From positions 1 through 10,801 of the forward strand of contig CAMWKY010000046.1 in the NCBI GenBank assembly GCA_947174965.1: a stretch of DNA of 10,801 nt, written 5' to 3'. Below the pieces are notes generated by a model. That model was not told the origin of the DNA, did no database searches, and was given only the letters and a program-made list of their open reading frames with translations. How positions within the stretch are numbered: the first letter of the stretch is position 1; every line of letters begins with the position of its first letter. The translations under genes and the position numbers were made by a program. The DNA is from an uncultured Ruminococcus sp. Its GTDB lineage: Bacteria; Bacillota; Clostridia; Oscillospirales; Ruminococcaceae. Positions 1 through 5,627 of the stretch are shown here, one piece after another.

Positions 1-37
1 ATATCAAGCCATTAATATATAGAACGGAGATTATCTG

Positions 38-850
38 ATGAATAAAAACACATTGCAAAGGCAGATGATGAGTATGAAAACAGAAATGCTTATTGACCTC
101 CAGAATGAAATTGATGAGGAAATGAAAAAATCGCTTAAAAAACGTGACTGCAAAAAAATTTCTGAACTTTCTGATGCTTTCTTTGAAATAAGCTGTGGCA
201 GTAATGATAATGTGATTCACCGCAGAGAAACGGCTAAAAAAGCTCTTGTAAACAAAATTTCAAAAGAAAAGAAAATTCACAATATAAAGCTTTACAGACT
301 TATTTCAGTTGCTGCTGCCTGCCTGACAGTTGTATTATTCGGACTGAATACTGCATCAATGAGAGTGTTCGGACAGAATATGTTTTCAGCAATATATCAG
401 CTTTCCAAAGATGGTATTACTATTGATATGAAACAGCAGGAAGATTTTGAAATCAAAGACAACGACCCTTATGGTATGAAGGCAAAATGTGCAGAATACG
501 GATTTTTTCCCGATACACCGTCATATATTCCGACTGGATTCATTCTTGCTGATACTTATGAAAAAAGTGACTCAATATCAAAAAATGTCAAGTTCTTTTA
601 CAGAAAAGGTGAAATCAAGCTGAATTTTGATTATCATTATTACAACAATAGTGAAGATATAGCACCTACAGGTATTCCGACCGATACTTATAATGTGACG
701 GAAGAACAGATTAACGGTCACATGATTTATATTCTGAAAGAAGAAAATCAATATACAGCAACTTATCTTGCAAACAATATTGTATACTGCATTGTTGCAC
801 ATAATCTTGATTATGAGATATACAGAATGATTCTGGAAAATATGTCATAA
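38..850 (+). CDS. Probable membrane-bound anti-sigma factor, DUF4367-like
   Basis: The 270-residue product has a charged, helical N-terminal part of about 85 residues, expected in the cytoplasm, then one hydrophobic segment (about residues 86-104). An extracytoplasmic part of about 165 residues follows. That part reads like DUF4367: a proline-containing 'TPSYIPTGF' stretch near 160-168, alternating beta-type sequence, and a C-terminus 'YEIYRMILENM' typical of the family. In Firmicutes such proteins usually sit directly after an ECF sigma-factor gene and hold that sigma factor at the membrane. The partner would lie left of the window. The ATG at 38 follows ACGGAGA (24-30) at good spacing, and a TGATG overlap at 36-40 would allow coupling to an upstream frame. 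The N-terminal part shows no clear zinc-type anti-sigma motif, so the sigma-binding role is inferred from architecture. The membrane topology is well supported; the regulatory role less so. Confidence 0.7.
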   Translation: MNKNTLQRQMMSMKTEMLIDLQNEIDEEMKKSLKKRDCKKISELSDAFFEISCGSNDNVIHRRETAKKALVNKISKEKKIHNIKLYRLISVAAACLTVVLFGLNTASMRVFGQNMFSAIYQLSKDGITIDMKQQEDFEIKDNDPYGMKAKCAEYGFFPDTPSYIPTGFILADTYEKSDSISKNVKFFYRKGEIKLNFDYHYYNNSEDIAPTGIPTDTYNVTEEQINGHMIYILKEENQYTATYLANNIVYCIVAHNLDYEIYRMILENMS

Positions 851-940
851 TTCACATAAATTTTGCAGTTGATTTGTGCAGATATACAAAAGTGAAACTG
901 AAAGCAGGGAATATATTATGTTTCAGGACATTAATTTATA

Positions 941-950
941 AAGGAGGTCA
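941..950 (+). promoter_or_regulatory. Strong ribosome binding site deciding a GTG start
   Basis: AAGGAGGTCA closely matches the anti-Shine-Dalgarno complement. Its AGGAGG core (942-947) sits 8 bases before GTG at 956. This fixes the GTG rather than any later ATG as the start of gene A, and the start is followed directly by a lysine-rich, hydrophobic export signal. Confidence 0.85.
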
Positions 951-955
951 GACAA

Positions 956-2227
956 GTGAATAAAAAAATAGCTCTGTCGTTTTTTATATGCTGTCTCACT
1001 CTTACAGTTACAGGTTACAGCGATACAACAACAGAAAATGCAAATGCCAGCGAAAATGATACATATACCGCAAAAGCCGCAGGACTTATTGACCTGTATT
1101 CGCTTGGCTGTTCAGGTGACATACAGACGCTATATATTACAGCATCAACAAAAGGCAACGAAAAAATGGCAGAAGTCGGACTGAAAAATATCAGGATTGA
1201 AAGAAGTTCCGATAAAGTCAACTGGACTACAGAAAGAACATTATCCGATATGATTCTTGAAAGTGAGAGCGTGTATAATATTTCAAAAGAGGGATTCTCC
1301 GTTGAGGGCGATTATTATTACCGTGTAACGCTTGAACACTATGCAAAAGAAGATACACTCTGGTTTCCGCAGGAACAGACTGTAGAAAATACATCATTTG
1401 TTGTATATGTTCCTGCCGAAGACCCGCATAATCATATTTATCTCACCAAAAGTATACTTGAAGAAGATGTTGTTTTTGATGACGGTACTGTCATTCCGAC
1501 AGGTACAACCGCTTTTGCGGTGAATATCGAAGATAATCAGGGATTCAGTGTTTTTGAATTTGACTTGAATATCGGTTCAGCCTATGATATTATCACAGAT
1601 TCCGAAAACAGACCAATTTTTAAAAAGTATCATGCCGTCAACTATGGCGCAATGATTACAAGTGCTATCAATAATGAAACTATTGTATTTTCGGGACTAT
1701 GTTCACATGACTGTCTTGTTGAGGGAGAAATACTGACGTTCTATGCAGTTGAAAATCCTGATTCAGATGATAATGATTACATTGTCACATCAAAAGAACT
1801 GTACAGTACAGACAAATGGCATGAATACGGCTCAGGAGCAGCCTATCTTGCAGCAGGCTGTCCTCTTATATATTATGGCAAAGACAACTCCCCTGCTCCG
1901 CCTGATGACAAATCAATATATATGGTCGGCGATATTGACGGCAATATGACGCTTGATTTGGTAGATGCCTTCAATGCCTTTTATGCTATAAATTCGTCAT
2001 GGGTCGGGACTTTTTCTGATGTTAAAGTGCATCATGATTACTGCTTTCCGAATGTCACGGACGCAAGAGCCGCTTATATATGGAACAGATATGACGATTC
2101 CGACGATGATATGCAGCATTTTTCAGATGACGTTGCACTTGAACTTCTGAAATACTGCACTGATACATCATCAGGAAAAGACATAACAACCGATTCATAT
2201 ATCGGAGAAATCCGCCATACTGGTTAA
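956..2227 (+). CDS. Exported protein A: unknown N-domain, cohesin-like domain, divergent EF-hand module
   Basis: This 423-residue exported protein is not recognised as a whole. Residues 1-20 form a signal sequence that ends in V-T-G-Y, a lipobox pattern with Tyr where Cys is expected, then a Ser/Thr/Asn-rich linker. Residues 41-153 form a beta-rich domain ('RSSDKVNW', 'GDYYYRVTLEHYAKED') like small secreted Firmicutes proteins of unknown function. Residues 160-306 have cohesin-like features: 'NQGFSVFEFDLNIGS' followed by 'EGEILTFYAVEN', the pattern of early and late strands in a cohesin sandwich. Residues 322-423 hold one clear dockerin-type calcium loop (D326, D328, N330, D337), a helix at 365-378 and a second acidic, poorly matching loop before 'ALELLKY'. 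Residues 160-423 match the next gene's C-terminal two thirds at roughly half of positions by eye, including Cys253, Cys302, Cys363 and Cys401. It starts the A-B-C operon. I would guess an adaptor or structural role at the cell surface. Confidence 0.75.
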   Translation: MNKKIALSFFICCLTLTVTGYSDTTTENANASENDTYTAKAAGLIDLYSLGCSGDIQTLYITASTKGNEKMAEVGLKNIRIERSSDKVNWTTERTLSDMILESESVYNISKEGFSVEGDYYYRVTLEHYAKEDTLWFPQEQTVENTSFVVYVPAEDPHNHIYLTKSILEEDVVFDDGTVIPTGTTAFAVNIEDNQGFSVFEFDLNIGSAYDIITDSENRPIFKKYHAVNYGAMITSAINNETIVFSGLCSHDCLVEGEILTFYAVENPDSDDNDYIVTSKELYSTDKWHEYGSGAAYLAAGCPLIYYGKDNSPAPPDDKSIYMVGDIDGNMTLDLVDAFNAFYAINSSWVGTFSDVKVHHDYCFPNVTDARAAYIWNRYDDSDDDMQHFSDDVALELLKYCTDTSSGKDITTDSYIGEIRHTG

Positions 2228-2253
2228 TCAAATTACAGAAAGGAAAATGACTT

Positions 2254-3441
2254 ATGAAAAAAACATTATCATTTATTTTAACCTCAATGCTGACTTTTTC
2301 AGCACTTCCGATTACAGCATCAGCAGTTAATACACTTGATTTGATGGTTGAATATGATGAGGAAATGAATGCTCATGTATTCTACAATGCTGATGGTGAT
2401 GATACATATGAGACAGAAATAAAAAAAGGCGATATAAATGCAGACGGGTCTATTGATGCTTCTGATGCTTCAGAAATACTTCATATATATTCCAGACTCT
2501 CTGTTTTAGATGGACTTGTCCTTGATGCAGCAATAGAAATACTTGCTGATTACAATAGTGACGGTCTTGTTGATGCAGGAGATGCCTCCGACGTATTGGG
2601 TGTATATGCGGATAATTCCACACAAGTCAAGCAAAGTAACGCAGTATCAGTTACTACAGAAGTTTTAGATTTAGATGAGGAACTTATTGTCGGCGGTGCG
2701 ATACTCAAATCAGGTGTAACAGCTATTACAATAAATGTTGATAATAATGACGGATTCGCCCTTTTCGACTTCGTTCTTGACGTTGGTTCGGGATATGAAA
2801 TAGTCACCGATACAGACAGACGACCGATTTTCAAAAAATGCGAAAGAGTTAACTATAACTCATATATTGAAACCGCAGTAAATGAAAATACTGTAGCAAT
2901 CAATGGCATATTCGCTTATGACTGTATCAAGGAGGGCGGAATAATTACACTTTATGCAAAAGAAAATCCCGACGGCGATAAAACCGTATCAGTTAAATCA
3001 AGCAGTCTCTACAGTTCAAGAAAATGGCGTGAATACGGTTCGGGAACTGCTTATCATGAGGCAGGTTGTCCGCTCCTCACCTCTGACGGTGAAGTCATTG
3101 AAAGACACCCGATTGAAAATAACTCCGTTTACATGGTCGGCGATATAAATGGCGATATGAAAATTGATTTGACTGACGCATTTGACGCTTTCCATACAAC
3201 GTATGTAATGACAAACAGCGAATTTGATCTGATGAATGGTATACTAACTCAAACGTGTTTCCCAAATATCACTGATGTAAGAGCCGCTTTCCTCTGGAAT
3301 GCGTACGACGATGATGAACACAGCATGGGAAGATTTACAACAGATACAGCACTTGAAATTCTGAAATACTGCGCTGATATTTCAACGGGAAAAGAACACG
3401 TTTCAGATTCATACATCACAGAAATCCGCCACGTAGGTTAA
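2254..3441 (+). CDS. Exported protein B: N-terminal dockerin, cohesin-like domain, divergent EF-hand module
   Basis: The 395-residue product starts with a signal peptide (cleavage near 'ASA', 22-24). Residues 57-122 are a type I dockerin with two calcium loops, 'GDINADGSIDASDASEIL' (D59, N61, D63, D70) and 'ADYNSDGLVDAGDASDVL'. It is preceded by a lead-in containing 'DDTYETEI' that recurs before the dockerin of the next gene. Residues 132-276 are the cohesin-like region shared with protein A ('NDGFALFDFVLDVGSGYEI', 'EGGIITLYAKENPDG'). Residues 291-395 are the shared EF-hand module (D298, N300, D302, D309), with the same ending, D-S-Y-I-x-E-I-R-H-x-G. Cys224, Cys272, Cys335 and Cys373 line up with cysteines of A and could form disulphides. 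ATG 2254 follows AAAGGA (2239-2244). A dockerin joined to a cohesin-like domain is the layout of an adaptor scaffoldin, but cohesin function is unproven. The gene is a tandem paralogue of A, 26 bases downstream. Confidence 0.8.
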   Translation: MKKTLSFILTSMLTFSALPITASAVNTLDLMVEYDEEMNAHVFYNADGDDTYETEIKKGDINADGSIDASDASEILHIYSRLSVLDGLVLDAAIEILADYNSDGLVDAGDASDVLGVYADNSTQVKQSNAVSVTTEVLDLDEELIVGGAILKSGVTAITINVDNNDGFALFDFVLDVGSGYEIVTDTDRRPIFKKCERVNYNSYIETAVNENTVAINGIFAYDCIKEGGIITLYAKENPDGDKTVSVKSSSLYSSRKWREYGSGTAYHEAGCPLLTSDGEVIERHPIENNSVYMVGDINGDMKIDLTDAFDAFHTTYVMTNSEFDLMNGILTQTCFPNITDVRAAFLWNAYDDDEHSMGRFTTDTALEILKYCADISTGKEHVSDSYITEIRHVG

Positions 3442-3460
3442 ACAGAAAGGAGAATTACTT

Positions 3461-5155
3461 ATGAAAAAAATAATTTCAACACTTATGATTTCAGCTATAG
3501 CACTTTCGTCATTACCGCTTATGTCTGCTCCTGTTACAGATAACTACAGAACTATAGCACTTGCCGAAACAAATGATTTAAGCTCACTTGCATCTTTTCT
3601 TGGTGCTGATACAGCTTATTTCAGTTTCACCAACTACACAAAAAATTATCTTGACACGGATATGATTATCACCGACTGCGAAGACCAGAGTTATGGCATA
3701 TCCATGTTGCAGATTCTTTCACATAATGGTGTATTTGCAGTATCTGATATACAGCAGGGTGCGAAAAATCTGGCAGATGTGCAGTTTGATTCTGAACTTG
3801 AAGCACTGATTGAGAGTTATCAGCTTACAAGATTTAATATTCCTCAGCTCAGAATTAAAAGAGCATTTATGAAAAATAACACGCAAACACTCGTTCAGAC
3901 GGCTATGGTTTCCATGACAGCAAAAAAATACTTCCATATATCACTCTCAATATCCAATAAAACTCATGATGTTGCAGGTATCGGAATTGCAAGCGGTTCA
4001 TGGACTTTCAACGGAAATTCGTACGATAAATGTATTCTTACCGTTGACAGCAATACTACGTCATTTGATGAAAACTACTGCATATATGTCAATACTTCTG
4101 ACAATACATTTTGTATTCCGGCGTATGATGATGTTACACTTACTGCCGTTATCGCTGATGATGATGTACTGAATTATCAGGGAAAACTTGGCGAACAGGT
4201 TCAGCCGCCTGTTGATATACCGGACAGTGAAAATCCGGCGAAAATATATGTAGATACATACTCCAGAAATATAATCGGTGAAAAATATAACGAAGAATAT
4301 GATGAATATATTCCGCAGTATAAAAGTACAGAAGAAGAATACGAAGTAATAGCCGGTGATGCTGTATACGATTCATTTTATCTTGACACTCAGCCTACTT
4401 TCAATGCTCCTGTTGCTGACAGCTATAAATTCAGATTCAAGGACTATCGTTCTGATGAAAGCTATCTTGCTTTTGACTCCGAATCAAAAGACGGTTATGC
4501 CTTTGTAAAAGCAAATAAATATGCAGAATCAGCAGAAATTTCCGTGCATAAAGCAAGCATAAAAACAACTGACAAGGATTCTATAAATGCTGAAATCGTT
4601 CCCACAGAGCCGTTGTATAAGTCTCCGTTTAATTTTTTCGAAGCAAATGCTTTTTACGCAAAAAATTTCACTATTACCGACCGTGAGGACGGAATATTAC
4701 TGCAATCGGATTCGTCGTATTCAGCAAATATGGTATTCGGCGTATGCGACATGGACACTCTTACACTTGCAAAGGATTCAAGACTTGAGTTCCGCATTGA
4801 GCCTTTGTCTCGTGACCTCCTGCTGAAATACGATACCGAAACGCAGAAAATCCGTGGATTTATTGATAAAGATGAAGATGATGTATACGAAACTGAAATT
4901 CAGTACGGTGACACGGACTGCGACGGAATGCTTGATGCTGATGATGCTTCTGAAATCCTTTCAATATATTCTGACCTTTCAACGTATTGCACAGAAGAAA
5001 ACCCAAACTATCATATGGAGTATGTAAATATATTCGCTGACTTCAACGGTGACGGTTTGATTGATGCAAGTGATGCTTCAGGCGTTCTTGAAAAATACGC
5101 TGAATATGCAACAAACAATCGTATGCCTATTCTGAAAACTAATAGATTATATTAA
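3461..5155 (+). CDS. Exported dockerin protein C with a papain-like region lacking the expected Cys
   Basis: The 564-residue product has a signal peptide with possible cleavage near residue 23 or after 'IALA' at 35. Residues 38-225 resemble secreted papain-like (C1/C39-type) peptidases: 'DQSYGISMLQIL' (75-86) where such proteins have a C-Y-G-M-type helix, 'THDVAGIGI' (168-176) at the His position, and 'ILTVDSN' (192-198) for the usual Y-D-P-N. The nucleophile position reads Ser77; Cys73 is nearby but out of register. Residues 260-450 are beta-rich and unrecognised. Residues 483-548 are a type I dockerin ('GDTDCDGMLDADDASEIL', 'ADFNGDGLIDASDASGVL'), of the same subtype and with the same 'DDVYETEI' lead-in as protein B. 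ATG 3461 follows AAAGGAG (3446-3452), 19 bases after gene B, so it is probably co-transcribed. The last ten residues and the stop fall inside an insertion-sequence remnant. The dockerin and export calls are strong; the peptidase-like call is moderate and catalytic activity is doubtful. Confidence 0.8.
   Translation: MKKIISTLMISAIALSSLPLMSAPVTDNYRTIALAETNDLSSLASFLGADTAYFSFTNYTKNYLDTDMIITDCEDQSYGISMLQILSHNGVFAVSDIQQGAKNLADVQFDSELEALIESYQLTRFNIPQLRIKRAFMKNNTQTLVQTAMVSMTAKKYFHISLSISNKTHDVAGIGIASGSWTFNGNSYDKCILTVDSNTTSFDENYCIYVNTSDNTFCIPAYDDVTLTAVIADDDVLNYQGKLGEQVQPPVDIPDSENPAKIYVDTYSRNIIGEKYNEEYDEYIPQYKSTEEEYEVIAGDAVYDSFYLDTQPTFNAPVADSYKFRFKDYRSDESYLAFDSESKDGYAFVKANKYAESAEISVHKASIKTTDKDSINAEIVPTEPLYKSPFNFFEANAFYAKNFTITDREDGILLQSDSSYSANMVFGVCDMDTLTLAKDSRLEFRIEPLSRDLLLKYDTETQKIRGFIDKDEDDVYETEIQYGDTDCDGMLDADDASEILSIYSDLSTYCTEENPNYHMEYVNIFADFNGDGLIDASDASGVLEKYAEYATNNRMPILKTNRLY
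5126..5140 (+). repeat. Left inverted repeat of the IS remnant
   Basis: CCTATTCTGAAAACT is the inverse complement of 5351-5364 with one mismatch and one extra base. It is also coding sequence for residues 556-560 of protein C. Confidence 0.5.
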
Positions 5156-5295
5156 AAATTATAAATTGCACAGATAAGAGAAACACGTAAAGCGAATCTG
5201 CGACGTTTATATCTGTCTGCCTCTTCAAGTATTTCACGCATTTTTTCAAACGTTCTTTTATTTACTCCAAAATATTTCTGGTAACCTTTTTTCAT
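5152..5295 (-). pseudogene. Internally deleted IS5-type transposase remnant
   Basis: The minus-strand frame from ATG 5295 encodes 47 residues. Its first part, 'KYFGVNKRTFEKMREILEEA', matches the N-terminal helical region of IS5-family (DDE superfamily) transposases, in which a G-V-x-x-x-T-F-x-K-M pattern is usual. Its end, 'RRRFALRVSLICAIYNF', matches the C-terminus of the same proteins (R-F-x-L-R-x-x-L-I-x-x-I-Y-N). The join lies near 5209-5222, so the entire catalytic DDE region is missing. The frame can be opened further upstream to ATG 5373, but that would run through the inverted repeat, so 5295 is preferred. Its stop overlaps the stop of gene C on the opposite strand. It cannot be an active transposase. 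Family assignment is from memory of motifs and was not searched. Confidence 0.6.
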
Positions 5296-5350
5296 TGTCC
5301 ATCTTTCATCACCTGTTACTATTCTATCACTTTTCTTTTCATTTTTCAAT

Positions 5351-5364
5351 AGTTTTAGAACAGG
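5351..5364 (-). repeat. Right inverted repeat of the IS remnant
   Basis: AGTTTTAGAACAGG pairs with 5126-5140. It lies about 56 bases upstream, on the minus strand, of the remnant transposase start at 5295, the usual distance between an IS end and its gene. Confidence 0.5.
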
Positions 5365-5480
5365 TCTAGTCATTCTATTTAAAAATGAAAGAATTTCTTA
5401 AATTTCCAAACGTATTAGGTAGGGATTTTCCTTTCTGAAATCATATTTCGATTTCAAGTAGAACGACTATAACTCTCCTT

Positions 5481-5520
5481 AAAATGCCCTCTGATTTATT
5501 TCAGGGGGTATTTTTTTATT
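5481..5520 (+). terminator. Rho-independent terminator after the A-B-C operon
   Basis: A 14-base-pair stem (5481-5494 with 5501-5514, two G-U pairs) closes a six-base loop and runs into TTTTTTT at 5511-5517. It lies 326 bases past gene C. It is probably the operon's own terminator, pushed away by the inserted element, and it separates the operon from the GH44 promoter just downstream. Confidence 0.85.
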
Positions 5521-5530
5521 ATAGAAAGTA

Positions 5531-5559
5531 TTGACAAATGCAGAAAATGATGTTACAAT
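5531..5559 (+). promoter_or_regulatory. Housekeeping sigma-A promoter of the GH44 gene
   Basis: TTGACA (5531-5536) and TACAAT (5554-5559) are separated by exactly 17 bases: a perfect -35 box and a -10 box one base off consensus. It follows the terminator at 5481-5520. Transcription should start near 5566, leaving a leader of about 60 bases. Confidence 0.88.
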
Positions 5560-5563
5560 AAGG

Positions 5564-5600
5564 TTGTCGGAGAAATGTATCAGAAATAGTTTCCCGATAA
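5564..5600 (+). promoter_or_regulatory. Hairpin at the 5' end of the GH44 leader
   Basis: TTGTCGGAGAAA (5564-5575) pairs with TTTCCCGATAA (5590-5600), with one G-U pair and one bulged base, around a 14-base loop. It sits right at the predicted transcript start and leaves the ribosome binding site at 5612 free. This suits an mRNA-stabilising 5' stem rather than an attenuator. No riboswitch class is recognised. Confidence 0.45.
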
Positions 5601-5611
5601 AAATAATTTTC

Positions 5612-5617
5612 AGGAGG
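5612..5617 (+). promoter_or_regulatory. Ribosome binding site of the GH44 gene
   Basis: AGGAGG, 10 bases before ATG 5628, supports that start and suggests strong translation. Confidence 0.85.
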
Positions 5618-5627
5618 AATAAATAAC

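Larger units (their letters stand above)
5126..5364. mobile_element. MITE-like remnant of an IS5-type insertion sequence
   Basis: About 239 bases are bounded by imperfect inverted repeats, CCTATTCTGAAAACT (5126-5140) and AGTTTTAGAACAGG (5351-5364). They are complementary apart from one mismatch and one gap. Inside, on the minus strand, the start of a transposase frame is fused to its end. An internally deleted copy with ends kept is how non-autonomous MITEs arise. I see no clear target-site duplication, and the outermost bases do not pair, so the exact borders may be off by several bases. The left end lies inside the 3' end of gene C. Confidence 0.55.

Noticed and set aside
3..38. Possible end of an upstream sigma-factor gene overlapping the anti-sigma start (TGATG at 36-40)
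   Set aside because: All three forward frames are open from base 1 to a stop (13-15, 20-22, 36-38). None of these few residues identifies a protein, so no partial gene is called.
893..919. Promoter before gene A (TGAAAC or TATTAT boxes)
   Set aside because: Neither box has a convincing partner at the right distance. It is kept only as part of the regulatory hypothesis.
4149..4376. Minus-strand and alternative-frame open stretches inside genes A, B, C, GH44 and the peptidase
   Set aside because: They lie wholly within well-supported genes, lack ribosome binding sites and show no family features.
5296..5373. Upstream extension of the transposase remnant to ATG 5373
   Set aside because: It runs across the right inverted repeat and its residues do not resemble a transposase N-terminus. 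ATG 5295 fits the family better.
5436..5456. Small hairpin TGAAATC/GATTTCA between the IS remnant and the terminator
   Set aside because: Only seven A/T-rich pairs with no conserved RNA motif; likely chance.
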